From: Paracoccaceae bacterium
Lineage (GTDB): Bacteria; Pseudomonadota; Alphaproteobacteria; Rhodobacterales; Rhodobacteraceae
Assembly (NCBI GenBank): GCA_021647745.1
Contig: JAKIUB010000001.1
Span: 124,001 to 188,000, forward strand
Direction: 5' to 3'
Length of the DNA stretch: 64,000 nt
The notes under the pieces are model-generated. The model searched no databases, was not told the origin of the DNA, and saw only the letters and a program-made list of their open reading frames with translations. Shown one piece after another: positions 8,387 to 17,400 of this stretch. The stretch's first letter is position 1. Each line of letters opens with the position of its first letter. The position numbers were made by a program, and so were the translations under genes.

Positions 8387-8853
8387 TTAGCCTCAAACAA
8401 TCCGGATTTGCCGCCGTCTTTCAGCACAAGGCGCACTTGCGAAATGACCATGCTTTTATCCACCGCTTTCACCATGTCATAAACCGTGAGTGCGGCGAGG
8501 CTTACAGCGGTCAGCGCCTCCATTTCCACACCCGTTTGGCCGGTGTTTTTAACGGTAGCCTCGATCTCTATGCCCCCTTCGGCGATCTCCAGCTCCACCG
8601 CCACTTTCGAGAGCGCCAGCGGGTGGCAAAGGGGGATCAAATCATGGGTTTTTTTGGCCGCCATAATGCCTGCCAGCCGCGCCACCCCTAAAACATCGCC
8701 CTTTTTGGCGGTGCCCTGCGCAACCATCGCCAGCGTAGCAGGTTGCATAGAGATAAATCCCTTGGCAATCGCGGTGCGGCTGGTAGTGGCCTTTTCAGAC
8801 ACATCCACCATATGCGCCGCGCCTTTATCGTCAAAATGGGTCAGGTTAGACAT
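8383..8853 (-). CDS. moaC: Cyclic pyranopterin monophosphate synthase MoaC
   Basis: Works after MoaA in the first stage of molybdenum cofactor synthesis, converting 3',8-cyclo-GTP to cyclic pyranopterin monophosphate. The 156 residues match the full family length. The active-site residues are in place: Lys51 (AKKGDV), His77 (LCHPL), Asp126 and Lys129 (YDMVKAVDK). The start codon directly abuts the trpC stop (TAA-ATG) and its own TGA overlaps the next start by ATGA, so it is embedded in a tightly coupled operon linking tryptophan and cofactor genes. Confidence 0.97.
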   Translation of the reverse strand: MSNLTHFDDKGAAHMVDVSEKATTSRTAIAKGFISMQPATLAMVAQGTAKKGDVLGVARLAGIMAAKKTHDLIPLCHPLALSKVAVELEIAEGGIEIEATVKNTGQTGVEMEALTAVSLAALTVYDMVKAVDKSMVISQVRLVLKDGGKSGLFEAK

Positions 8854-9645
8854 TTAGTTCTCCAGTTTTAGCAAAGCACGGGTGGCGGTTTCCACATCAT
8901 CTTGCCGCATCAGGCTTTCACCTATCAAGAAGGTGCGGGCACGGTGTGCTGCCATATTGCTCAGATCCGCCGGTGTAAACAGGCCGGATTCAGAGATGAT
9001 AATCCGCTCTTCAGGGATCATAGTGGCTAGCTTTCGGGTGGTGTCCAGCGAGGTCTCAAAGGTATTCAAATTGCGGTTATTTACCCCCATCAGCGGTGAT
9101 TTAAGATTTAGAGCGCGCTCTAGCTCGGCTTTGTTATGGCTTTCAACCAGCACATCCATACCCCAGCCAATCGCGGCATCTTCCAGTTCGGCGGCTTGCG
9201 TATCCGAGATACTGGCCATGATCAGCAAAATACAATCTGCCCCCCATGCCCGCGCCTGCGCCACCTGATAAGGGTCATACATAAAATCCTTGCGCAAAGC
9301 GGGCAGGGTGGTGGCGTTGCGCGCCGCCACCAGATATTCGGGTGCGCCCTGAAAGGAGGGTGTGTCTGTCAACACCGAAAGGCAAGTGGCTCCGCCGGCC
9401 TCGTAAGCGCGCGCCAAGGCGGCAGGCTCAAAGTTCGCCCGTATCAACCCCTTGGAAGGGCTGGCTTTCTTTATCTCGGCTATCAGCGCATAGCCGCTTT
9501 TGCTCGCTGCCCGCAATGCCTTGGTAAAGCCGCGCACAGGTGGTGCGGCTTTGGCTTGGGCCTCGATCTCGGCCAGCGTGATATCGGCCTTCTGCGCCGC
9601 TATTTCTTCAAGCTTGTAAGCTTTGATCTTGTCTAGTATTTTCAT
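8854..9645 (-). CDS. trpC: Indole-3-glycerol phosphate synthase
   Basis: Ring-closes CdRP to indole-3-glycerol phosphate in tryptophan synthesis. It is a single-function 263-residue (beta/alpha)8 barrel, not fused to TrpF. The phosphate/substrate loop AEIKKASPSKG lies at 56-66, with further barrel signatures LRKDFMYDPYQV, GVNNRNL and SESGLF. Downstream moaC follows with no gap; upstream trpD is about 50 bp away on the same strand. The gene order trpG-trpD-trpC-moaC is a hallmark of Rhodobacterales. Confidence 0.97.
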   Translation of the reverse strand: MKILDKIKAYKLEEIAAQKADITLAEIEAQAKAAPPVRGFTKALRAASKSGYALIAEIKKASPSKGLIRANFEPAALARAYEAGGATCLSVLTDTPSFQGAPEYLVAARNATTLPALRKDFMYDPYQVAQARAWGADCILLIMASISDTQAAELEDAAIGWGMDVLVESHNKAELERALNLKSPLMGVNNRNLNTFETSLDTTRKLATMIPEERIIISESGLFTPADLSNMAAHRARTFLIGESLMRQDDVETATRALLKLEN

Positions 9646-9697
9646 AGCGCGGTTTTAGCGCGGAATGCTGGCAAAGCGCAATTCCCATTTGCCGCCT

Positions 9698-10714
9698 TTA
9701 TCCTGCCGAGGTTACCTTTGCCAGTATCACGGCCGCGCGCATTGCTTTGCCGCTATCAATACTCTCGACCGCCATTTCCACCCCGTCGGTCAGGCTTGAT
9801 ACCTTATCGGCGATCACCAGCGCGGCGGCGGCATTGAGCAGCACCGCATCGCGATAGCCGCCCCTGGCCCCGCCAAGCACCGCCCGCAGCGCCATACCGT
9901 TATACTCCGGTGTGCCACCGGTGATATCGCTAAAGGGATAAACCGGCAAACCGGCATCTTCGGGGTGGATCTCGCCTTGCAAAATAACGCCGTTTTCCAG
10001 CTTGGCAACCTTTGTCGGCCCACAAATGGTTATTTCGTCTGTGCCATCCGAGCCATGCACCAGCCAGGCGCGCTCCGAGCCGAGGTCTTGCAGGGTTTCG
10101 GCCATATGCACCAGCAGATGTGGTGTAAATACTCCTGTGAGTTGGCGCTTTACACCCGCAGGGTTGGTCAGCGGGCCAAGGATATTAAAGATCGTGCGCG
10201 TACCCAGCTCGAGGCGTGCAGGCATGACATGCTTCATCGCCGGATGGTGCATCGTGGCCATCATAAAGCCGATATTGGCCTCGGCAAGGCTGCGCTCCAC
10301 CACTTTGGGGGAAACCATAACATTAATCCCCATCTGGCTAAGGGCATCGGCCGAGCCGGAAAGTGACGAGATGTTTTTATTACCGTGCTTGGCCACCGGC
10401 ACACCGGCACCGGCCACCACAAAAGCAGTGGCGGTCGAGATATTGAGCGTGGCCTTGCCGGTGCCACCGGTGCCAACGATATCAATTGCCCCCACCGGTG
10501 CATTCACCGGCTTGCAGCGCGCCCGCATCGCCCGCGCGGCGGCGGTTATTTCTACCGGCCCCTCCGAGCGGGTCCGCAACACCATCAAAAAGCCGGCGAT
10601 TTGCGAGGGGGTAGCTGCGCCGTCCATAATGATATCAAAGGCGGCCTGAGCATCCGTGCGGGTCAGCGGGCCGTCAATCGCCTTGGCGATAATGGGTTTT
10701 ATCTGATCGCTCAT
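9698..10714 (-). CDS. trpD: Anthranilate phosphoribosyltransferase (GTGGD motif changed to GTGGT)
   Basis: Transfers phosphoribose from PRPP to anthranilate. The start chosen is the ATG at 10714, which overlaps the trpG stop as ATGA, giving 338 residues; the longer open frame to 10873 is inside trpG. Family motifs are present: KHGNKNISS (109-117), the SDGTDE metal-binding segment near 215-230, and the glycine-rich PRPP loop at 81-86. That loop reads GTGGTG instead of the usual GTGGD, an unexpected loss of an acidic residue, and the usual KSG after the KHGN loop reads LSG here. Otherwise the protein looks intact. Confidence 0.94.
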   Translation of the reverse strand: MSDQIKPIIAKAIDGPLTRTDAQAAFDIIMDGAATPSQIAGFLMVLRTRSEGPVEITAAARAMRARCKPVNAPVGAIDIVGTGGTGKATLNISTATAFVVAGAGVPVAKHGNKNISSLSGSADALSQMGINVMVSPKVVERSLAEANIGFMMATMHHPAMKHVMPARLELGTRTIFNILGPLTNPAGVKRQLTGVFTPHLLVHMAETLQDLGSERAWLVHGSDGTDEITICGPTKVAKLENGVILQGEIHPEDAGLPVYPFSDITGGTPEYNGMALRAVLGGARGGYRDAVLLNAAAALVIADKVSSLTDGVEMAVESIDSGKAMRAAVILAKVTSAG

Positions 10715-11292
10715 GCCGGCTCCCTGGCAAGGTTGAGGAAGTTTTGCAGCATGGCGTGACCATGCTCGGTAGCAATAGATTCGGGGTGAAACTGCACGCC
10801 GTGGATCGGCAGCTCGCGGTGCTGTAGCCCCATAATTGTGCCATCCGCCACCTCGGCGGTGATCTCGAGGCAATCAGGAAGGCTGGACGGTTCGACAGTC
10901 AACGAGTGATAGCGCGTTGCCTTGAACGGGCTGGGCAGGGTGGCAAAAACCCCTTTGCCCTGATGGATTATTTCACCGACCTTGCCGTGCACGATTTCAT
11001 CGGAGGTGATAATTTTGCCACCAAAAGCCTGTCCGATACTCTGATGCCCGAGGCAAACCCCCATCAGGGGCGTGCGTGCGGCCGCAGCGGCACTTATCAA
11101 CTCAAGGCAGATACCCGCCTGCGAGGGATCACACGGACCGGGCGAAAGCAGAATCGCCGAGGGAGCCATGGCCATTGCCTCTGTAACGCTGAGCTCGTCA
11201 TTACGTTTTACCGTTACAGCTTCGCCCAACTCGCCAAAATAATGCACAAGATTATAGGTAAAACTGTCGTAATTGTCGATCAGGAGCAGCAT
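10711..11292 (-). CDS. trpG: Anthranilate synthase component II (glutamine amidotransferase)
   Basis: Supplies ammonia from glutamine to TrpE for anthranilate synthesis; it may also serve 4-amino-4-deoxychorismate synthase, as is common for a single trpG. The 193-residue class I amidotransferase has nucleophile Cys80 (GVCLGHQ) and the HPE pair near the end (VQFHPES). It is the first gene of the minus-strand trp/moa unit; trpE is separately placed about 2.4 kb upstream. A 126-bp spacer separates it from the divergent gene at 11419 and must hold both promoters. Confidence 0.96.
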   Translation of the reverse strand: MLLLIDNYDSFTYNLVHYFGELGEAVTVKRNDELSVTEAMAMAPSAILLSPGPCDPSQAGICLELISAAAAARTPLMGVCLGHQSIGQAFGGKIITSDEIVHGKVGEIIHQGKGVFATLPSPFKATRYHSLTVEPSSLPDCLEITAEVADGTIMGLQHRELPIHGVQFHPESIATEHGHAMLQNFLNLAREPA

Positions 11293-11320
11293 CGGCTTTC
11301 TTTCAAAAAATATTTACTTT

Positions 11321-11344
11321 GAGGGGGGTTTCGGTTGGCCCCTC
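11321..11344. promoter_or_regulatory. Small G-rich hairpin in the trpG leader/promoter region
   Basis: GAGGGG (11321-11326) can pair with CCCCTC (11339-11344) around a 12-base loop, about 30 bases upstream of the trpG start on the minus strand. It is not followed by a T run, so it is not a clear terminator. No short leader peptide with tandem Trp codons is evident here. Its function is unknown and it may be incidental. Confidence 0.25.
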
Positions 11345-11418
11345 TTGAAGTTACAGTGTTAACATCTTCGGGGCAAAAGTGAAAACCCTGTTTTGAAAAG
11401 GAAATCAAAGGAATATCC

Positions 11419-12651
11419 ATGACATCCTCAAGCAATAAAAGTGGCGGCTTTTCTCTTGGCCTTGTTTACGGGCTGATCGCCAGTGTCGTGTTGTATATCG
11501 TGCTTTCGTTTTTATTCCCAATCGATACCGGAAAGCTAGCGGCTAATGCCCCGGAAAACGCGCAAAACGCAGCGGCGGATGCCGGGCAGGCCACACAGGC
11601 AGAAACACCAGTAGCAATATCGGACGCGCCCGAAAGTCTCGCGACAGCCACAGGCACAACCACAGGCACAGGCTCGGCCACCCCCGAAGCTCTTGACAGC
11701 CCGGTCGCAGCCATGGTCCAGCCCGAAATGGGAGACAGCGCCGGTATATCGCTTGGTGGGGCAGGTGATGTCAGCCCTGCCACGCTGGTTAATCCTGAAA
11801 TGGTGGATACTACGGTTGAAGACGAACCTTTGGTTGAAACCAGAAGTGCCGAAGTGCCAAATATAGGCGACACTACCCGCGAGACCGAAGTGCCCGGCCA
11901 GAGCGAAAACCAGCCCGTCACCGGCAGTTCTGCCGAAAACGGCAGCGGCTCGGCACCCCGCCCCGAGCTGGCCCAATCCGTCTCCGGCCCAGCCACCGAG
12001 GTTTTTGCCGTGGCCTTTAGCGGCGATATGTCCAGCCCGATGTTAGCGATTATTCTGGAAGACACACTGGAAACATCTCTCCAGCCGTTGGTCGATACCG
12101 GCCGGCCGCTCAATTTTGCTCTGTCGGCAGATGTTGATTCGTCCGAAAGTGCGCGCAGCATTCGCGAGAGCGGCTTTGAGGTCGTGGCCATGCTGCCGCG
12201 CGGGCTTAGCCGTAGCCAAGGGGTTGAGGAAAACATGCGCCGCTTCATGAACAACGTGCCCGTTGCGGTTGCAATACTGGACGCAAGGAGCGGTGGCTTG
12301 ATGCTGAACCGCGATGCCATGGATAAAGTGCTGGAGGCCACCCGCCCGGCGGGGCTTGGCCTGATCACCTTTGCCGGCACCGGAGATTTGGTCGCGCGCG
12401 ATCAGGCTTTGCGGGCCGGAGCGCCTTATGGAAATGTGGTGCAAATCATTGATGAAACACCGGATGTAGATCTGATCCTGCAAGCACTGGACCGTGCCGC
12501 GTTTGATGCCCTGACCAAGGGTAGCGCGATTGTCTTTGCCCGCACCAGCCCCACGACCATCGAGGCGATCGTGCGCTGGATGGATGGTGCTTTTGCCCAG
12601 CGGCTACAAGTGGTGCCGGTGAGTGTGGCCATCCGGCGATCTACCAACTAG
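11419..12651 (+). CDS. Membrane-anchored divergent polysaccharide deacetylase-like protein
   Basis: The 410-residue protein has one N-terminal membrane segment (about 13-33), then a long low-complexity stretch rich in Ala, Thr, Glu, Pro and Ser (about 40-195), and a folded C-terminal domain (about 200-405). The C-terminal part (LAIILEDTLE, LNFALSADV, EVVAMLPRG, FAGTGDLVARDQ) resembles the divergent polysaccharide deacetylase family (YibQ type), whose enzyme activity is unproven and whose metal ligands are often missing. It is preceded by a good AAAGGA site. Rhodobacterales often carry such a gene between trpE and trpG. A periplasmic envelope role is inferred. Confidence 0.7.
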   Translation: MTSSSNKSGGFSLGLVYGLIASVVLYIVLSFLFPIDTGKLAANAPENAQNAAADAGQATQAETPVAISDAPESLATATGTTTGTGSATPEALDSPVAAMVQPEMGDSAGISLGGAGDVSPATLVNPEMVDTTVEDEPLVETRSAEVPNIGDTTRETEVPGQSENQPVTGSSAENGSGSAPRPELAQSVSGPATEVFAVAFSGDMSSPMLAIILEDTLETSLQPLVDTGRPLNFALSADVDSSESARSIRESGFEVVAMLPRGLSRSQGVEENMRRFMNNVPVAVAILDARSGGLMLNRDAMDKVLEATRPAGLGLITFAGTGDLVARDQALRAGAPYGNVVQIIDETPDVDLILQALDRAAFDALTKGSAIVFARTSPTTIEAIVRWMDGAFAQRLQVVPVSVAIRRSTN

Positions 12652-12653
12652 CC

Positions 12654-13616
12654 TCAGGCGGTGGCGGCGCGGGAGTTTTTGGCCAGATCGCCCGTCACCC
12701 ACTCCATCACCGTGCGGTATACCAGATAAAAAACCACTGGCGTCGCGATGGCTATCGCCACATAAACCCCGATCACAGCCATGGTGCCATGCCCGTTGGC
12801 CACCCCGACGATCTGCATATTCAGATAGGCCCCCAGCGGAAAGGTAAACGAGGCCCATGCGGGGGTATATCCACCGCGGACCATCCACGGCACCATCAGC
12901 AGCAACAATACCGCAACCACATTACTGGCCCAGTAAAAATAGATATAGACGCTGTGATAATCCAGCACATCAAAGCCAAGGGCAAACAGGCAGAGCGGGG
13001 CGAGAAATATCGTGTAGGAGGCCCGCAGCTTTGGCGGCACAGGGTCGCGCTGCAGTGTGATAAATATACCGATGGTCACGATCACAAAGGCCACCAGCGA
13101 GGCCATGATTAGCCAGTAGCTCTGCCAATAGTAGCCCAGCGGCACCCCCGCCAGCGGCCCGATTACCGGCCCGACGAAGGTCAAATATTGAAAGGTCGTG
13201 AAATGGCGCGCTTTGGGCGGGTCTTTCCAGATTGCGTGCAGCACAATGGCACTGGCAGCGATTTGCAAAATTACCCCTGTCCACCACACCAGCGGCACCG
13301 ATATACCCAGCGGCAATAGCGCTGCGGCCAGCAGCATCATCGACATCGCCAGCGAAGCAATACCGGCCCGTGCGGGTGGTGTGCGCATATCCTCGAACAA
13401 AACAGCAGGGCGGGCGAGTAGCTTGGCAAGGTAAAAACCGGCAAACCAGATGAAATACCCGGTTGCGGCGGCCAGCATCAACGCGCCGACATCCTCTGAA
13501 AGCCACGGAAAGATATCGGCGGCATTACGCCAGCCCAGCGCCAGCGATAAAAATCCGAGACATACCGGAAAGGCAGCCGGCGGGGTCTGCCGCCATAGCG
13601 GGGTTTTCAAAATCAT
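12654..13616 (-). CDS. SLAC1/TehA-family transporter or anion channel
   Basis: A 320-residue polytopic membrane protein with about ten hydrophobic helices and only short loops. Features such as FPVCLGFLSLALGWRNAA near the N-terminus and the repeated helical pattern with PLAGVPLGYYW fit the TehA/SLAC1/Mae1 family, which move tellurite, malate or small anions. The substrate cannot be told from sequence. It ends two bases after the stop of the convergent deacetylase-like gene, starts from a clear GGGAGAG site, and is followed upstream by trpE. It interrupts the trpE-trpG neighbourhood and probably has its own promoter. Confidence 0.85.
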   Translation of the reverse strand: MILKTPLWRQTPPAAFPVCLGFLSLALGWRNAADIFPWLSEDVGALMLAAATGYFIWFAGFYLAKLLARPAVLFEDMRTPPARAGIASLAMSMMLLAAALLPLGISVPLVWWTGVILQIAASAIVLHAIWKDPPKARHFTTFQYLTFVGPVIGPLAGVPLGYYWQSYWLIMASLVAFVIVTIGIFITLQRDPVPPKLRASYTIFLAPLCLFALGFDVLDYHSVYIYFYWASNVVAVLLLLMVPWMVRGGYTPAWASFTFPLGAYLNMQIVGVANGHGTMAVIGVYVAIAIATPVVFYLVYRTVMEWVTGDLAKNSRAATA

Positions 13617-13692
13617 TTTTCACTCTCCCAAGCATTTTTTGTTTTGCCTGAAGCTTAGGCAATAACCGGCGGAGAGATCAAGCCTTGCGGTG

Positions 13693-15198
13693 TCAAAAGT
13701 TGGCGTGGTTCTGGCCGAACAGGGCCGCCTCGAGTGCAGCCTGTTTGAGAGCACGGGATTTGTTGACCGTTTCCTGATACTCGGATTCGGGATCACTATC
13801 ATAAACAATACCGCCCCCTGCTTGCACATAAAGCGTTTGGTCCTTGATTACAGCGGTGCGCAGGGCGATGCAGATATCCATATCACCATTGGCTGAAAAG
13901 TAACCGAACCCGCCGCCATAAACACCACGTTTTTCGCTTTCCAGCTCGTCGATAATTTCCATCGCGCGCACTTTGGGCGCGCCTGATACTGTACCGGCGG
14001 GTAGACCCGCGAGCAGGGCGCTCAGCGCGTCATGCTCGTCGGACAGCACGCCATTGACGTTGGAAACGATGTGCATGACATGGCTGTAGCGCTCGATAAT
14101 GAATTGCTCGTTGGGGTCAACCGTGCCTATTTTGGCAACCCGTCCGACATCGTTGCGCCCAAGATCAAGCAGCATCAGGTGTTCGGCGCATTCTTTGGGG
14201 TCTGCCAACAGCTCTTTTTCGAGCGCGATATCCTCGGCTTCGTTTGCGCCGCGTTTGCGGGTGCCGGCGATCGGGCGGATGGTTACCCGCTCGCCCTTGA
14301 CCTGCACAAGTATCTCGGGGCTGGCGCCGACAATCTGGTAGCCGCCAAAATTGAAATAAAACATATAGGGCGAAGGGTTGGTGCGGCGCAGGGCGCGATA
14401 AAGCGTAAAGGGCGGCAGGGTGAAGCTTTGCTTCCAGCGCTGGCTTGGCACCACCTGAAAAATATCACCGGCGCGGATATAATCCTTGGCCTTGTTGACC
14501 ATGGCAAAATAGGCGTCCTTGGTCATGTTGCTGACAGGTTCGGACTGCGCGATCTCGGCAACCTCGTTGATCCCGGCCACAGCCGGGCGGTCAAGCTCGC
14601 GCAGGGCGTCCGCCACCCGCTCGGCGGCTTGGGCATAGGCCGCGCGGGCGTTCAGGCCTGAATTGGCCCATGCCGGCGAGATCACGGTCACCTCGCCTTT
14701 GACCCCGTCTACCACCACCACCACCGAGGGGCGTTGCATAACAGCATCCGGCAGGCCGAGCGGGTCGGGGTTTATATCGGGCAGGTGTTCGACAAGCCGG
14801 ATCATGTCATAGCCCAGAAAGCCAAACAAACCGGCTGACATCGGCGGCAGATCGGCGGGTAAATCAATGGCGCTTTCGGCCAGAAGAGCGCGCAGACTGG
14901 TCAGCGGCTCTTCTTTTTCATCGACAAATGCGTTGTCATCAAAGCGGGCGGTGCGGTTTATTTTCGCGATCTTGCCGTGGCATTGCCACACAAGGTCTGG
15001 CTTCATCCCGATGATAGAATAGCGTCCGCGCACTTCGCCCCCGGTGACAGATTCGAGGATGAAACTATCCTTGCGGCCCCGGGTCAGCTTGAGCATCAGG
15101 GATACCGGCGTGTCGAGGTCGGCAACGATCCTTGACCAGACAACCTGGTTTTTGCCCGCGTTATAGGCAGCTTCGAAATCGGCAAACGCAGGGGTCAT
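13693..15198 (-). CDS. trpE: Anthranilate synthase component I
   Basis: Converts chorismate to anthranilate with ammonia from TrpG; rate-limiting and usually feedback-inhibited by tryptophan. The 501-residue protein has the N-terminal regulatory region, including PVSLMLKL and SFILESV where the Trp pocket lies, and the chorismate-binding domain with PSPYMFYF, IAGTRKRG, DLGRNDVGRV and GAPKVRAMEII. The start is MTPAFADFE with GAAGG ten bases upstream; the longer frame to 15258 runs into ppiD. It lies 25 bp after ppiD on the same strand and is probably co-transcribed with it. No leader peptide with tandem Trp codons precedes it. Confidence 0.96.
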   Translation of the reverse strand: MTPAFADFEAAYNAGKNQVVWSRIVADLDTPVSLMLKLTRGRKDSFILESVTGGEVRGRYSIIGMKPDLVWQCHGKIAKINRTARFDDNAFVDEKEEPLTSLRALLAESAIDLPADLPPMSAGLFGFLGYDMIRLVEHLPDINPDPLGLPDAVMQRPSVVVVVDGVKGEVTVISPAWANSGLNARAAYAQAAERVADALRELDRPAVAGINEVAEIAQSEPVSNMTKDAYFAMVNKAKDYIRAGDIFQVVPSQRWKQSFTLPPFTLYRALRRTNPSPYMFYFNFGGYQIVGASPEILVQVKGERVTIRPIAGTRKRGANEAEDIALEKELLADPKECAEHLMLLDLGRNDVGRVAKIGTVDPNEQFIIERYSHVMHIVSNVNGVLSDEHDALSALLAGLPAGTVSGAPKVRAMEIIDELESEKRGVYGGGFGYFSANGDMDICIALRTAVIKDQTLYVQAGGGIVYDSDPESEYQETVNKSRALKQAALEAALFGQNHANF

Positions 15199-15223
15199 GG
15201 TTCTGAAACCTTCATGGTGGTTA

Positions 15224-17119
15224 TTATAGGTGGTTAAGGCCGTTACCACCCGTGACACTATCTATGATCTGGTCCACAAGGCCCTGATTGATGGTGATAT
15301 CGGTGCGCACGACAATGCCGTTGGCATACATCGCATAAAGATCATCGCCGATATCCTGCTGCATCTGGGCTTGAGCCTGCGCGAGAAAGGCTTTGCCATC
15401 TGCCGAATTCGGGTCAAACGGAGTGATGCTGTCTACTACCACAATCAATGTGCCCTCAGTATCCGGATAAAGCACAGGAATGCCTGCCTCCTGATCAAAG
15501 GCCTCCAGCCCGACAATCGGCGGCAGGCCCGTTGGTGGTGTGGTGCGGGTGGCGCTCGGGGAGTTGCCCGCTTCAAGCCCGAGCGAGGCGGCGGTGGCGG
15601 CAAGGTCGGCGCCGGCCTCTATCCGGGTTTTCAGCTCTTCGGCAAAGCTCTCGATCCGGCGCAGGGTTGCCTCGCGGGTGGCGCCGCTGATAGCCTGCTC
15701 GCGGGATTCTTCCAGTGTGCGCAATCTGGCGGGGACGATCTCGTCCACCCGCAGCGCGAGGATACCGCCACTTTCCAGCTCGACAAGATCACGCTCATCG
15801 CCCGGATCGGCGGCAAGCGCTTCGGCCAGAAAAGCTGCGTCTGTGGTGATGGTCTCGTCAGACAGGCTGTTGAATCCAATGGTGAAAAGCTCCATGTCCG
15901 TTTCGTCGGTCAGCTCTTCAAGGCTGGCGCCTCCGGCGATAAGGTCATCTATGTTGCCGATTTTGGTCAGCAACAGGGTGCCGGTCTGCTCGCCGGCAAG
16001 GCTGGCGCGAATATCGTCGGCAACATCTTCAAGCGGGGTGCTTTGTGCGGCCATGGTGGCATTGACCCGATAAAGGGTCGGGCTGCCGTCAGCATCCTCG
16101 ACAGGGCCGTATAGGCCAGGCTCGTCCGTGCCAAAAATCAGCTTGGCAGCGGCTTCGGACAGTTGGGTTTCGCGGATGGCGCCAAGCTGGGTCTCGTGAA
16201 GGCTGAGCTGGTACTGGTCGGCAATATCCTGAAAGCTTGCCTCACCGGATTCGATTTTGGCACGCGCGACGATAGCCTCTTCCTCGGTCGGGAAGACCAG
16301 CTGGTCCATGATCCGCTGGGAGGGGGTGTTGAACAGAGTTGTTTGAGATTCGTAATAGGCTTCAATCTCGGCATCCGGGATATTGACAAGGGACGCCACG
16401 ATTTCGGGGGTCAGCAGTGCGTAGGTTATCTTGCGGGTCTCGGGGGTGGTGAAAACCTCGGGGTTGGTATCATAATAGGCTTGGATATCAATCTCGCCGG
16501 GGGTTTCTGTCGGGGTGGCCAGCACGGATTCATCAAGCGCCAGCCAGCTCAGGCTGCGGCTTTCACCGATGAAATCCATTAGCACCCGTGCGGCGGTATC
16601 CTGAGAGGCAAGACCACCGGAAATGGCACTGCCGATGATTTGCATGGTTTCGTCGCTGCGCAGCAGGTTTTCGTATTCGGGGCGGGTCATGTTTTGCTGG
16701 CTGAGCACCAGGTCGTAGGTTGCTTCGGAAAAGATACCTGCAACCACCTGAAAAGCCGGGTTGCTCAGCAAGGCATTGCGCACGCTTCTATTGCCGACCG
16801 ACAGGCGCAAACGCTTGCTTTCGTTGGTCAGGGCGGCAAGGGTGATCTGGCGGCGCAGGCTGTTTTGATCAATGCCGAGGGCGCGGGCCTCGTCGAAGGT
16901 CAGATTTTGGCCAAGCTGCTGGGAAGCGCGCTGGAGGTCCTGACGAAAACCGATGATGAAGCGGTCGGCCGAAACTTCCTGGTCGCCAACCGTAGCGATT
17001 TTGGAAGCGCCGGTGGTTTGAAATGCGCCCGTGAGGCCAAAGCCGCCGAGGCCAAGGATCAGAAAGCCTGTGATGATCCAGATCATCACACCGGGTTTCT
17101 TTTTGCGCGTTTCGCTCAT
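15224..17119 (-). CDS. ppiD: PpiD-like periplasmic folding factor (SurA-N/parvulin type)
   Basis: The 631-residue protein has a short basic cytoplasmic N-terminus (SETRKKK), one membrane helix (about 12-32) and a large periplasmic part. Residues ~35-170 match the SurA-type chaperone domain; residues ~235-360 correspond to a rotamase region that looks weakly conserved, and a second similar region follows. In this family (PpiD, SurN) the protein binds newly translocated outer-membrane and periplasmic proteins near the Sec translocon. The start at MSETRKKK has AAGGA eight bases upstream; an ATG nine bases earlier is less well placed. trpE lies immediately downstream. Confidence 0.88.
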   Translation of the reverse strand: MSETRKKKPGVMIWIITGFLILGLGGFGLTGAFQTTGASKIATVGDQEVSADRFIIGFRQDLQRASQQLGQNLTFDEARALGIDQNSLRRQITLAALTNESKRLRLSVGNRSVRNALLSNPAFQVVAGIFSEATYDLVLSQQNMTRPEYENLLRSDETMQIIGSAISGGLASQDTAARVLMDFIGESRSLSWLALDESVLATPTETPGEIDIQAYYDTNPEVFTTPETRKITYALLTPEIVASLVNIPDAEIEAYYESQTTLFNTPSQRIMDQLVFPTEEEAIVARAKIESGEASFQDIADQYQLSLHETQLGAIRETQLSEAAAKLIFGTDEPGLYGPVEDADGSPTLYRVNATMAAQSTPLEDVADDIRASLAGEQTGTLLLTKIGNIDDLIAGGASLEELTDETDMELFTIGFNSLSDETITTDAAFLAEALAADPGDERDLVELESGGILALRVDEIVPARLRTLEESREQAISGATREATLRRIESFAEELKTRIEAGADLAATAASLGLEAGNSPSATRTTPPTGLPPIVGLEAFDQEAGIPVLYPDTEGTLIVVVDSITPFDPNSADGKAFLAQAQAQMQQDIGDDLYAMYANGIVVRTDITINQGLVDQIIDSVTGGNGLNHL

Positions 17120-17400
17120 GTGCCACATCCTTATAAAGTTGTCCGGACCGTTTTATGGTGGCTTGAGGGGGGTGGCAAGCCAAAAGGATGTGTCAAAGCG
17201 TGAGATTGCCGCCAAGCTTTGATTGCTCGAGGATCGACCTTGTCACAATCGATACACCGTAAGCTGTGCGTGGGGGCTTCAAAGGCTGGCGGCACATTTT
17301 AATCAGATATTTCTGTTCTCCACATATTTCCTACTTGGTGATATGTTTCTGACCGCCGTTGTTTGTGGGTTTAACACGCCCTGATCCTGACAATCTTGCT

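Noticed and set aside
11466..12380. Open frame of 304 codons on the minus strand within the deacetylase-like gene
   Set aside because: It is antisense to a well-supported gene whose low-complexity Ala/Thr/Ser codons leave the opposite strand open; the translation is compositionally biased (Ser/Ala/Pro) and has no ribosome-binding site.
15199..15260. Tryptophan leader peptide or attenuator before trpE
   Set aside because: Only 25 bases separate ppiD from trpE, and there is no short frame with tandem Trp codons or paired hairpins.
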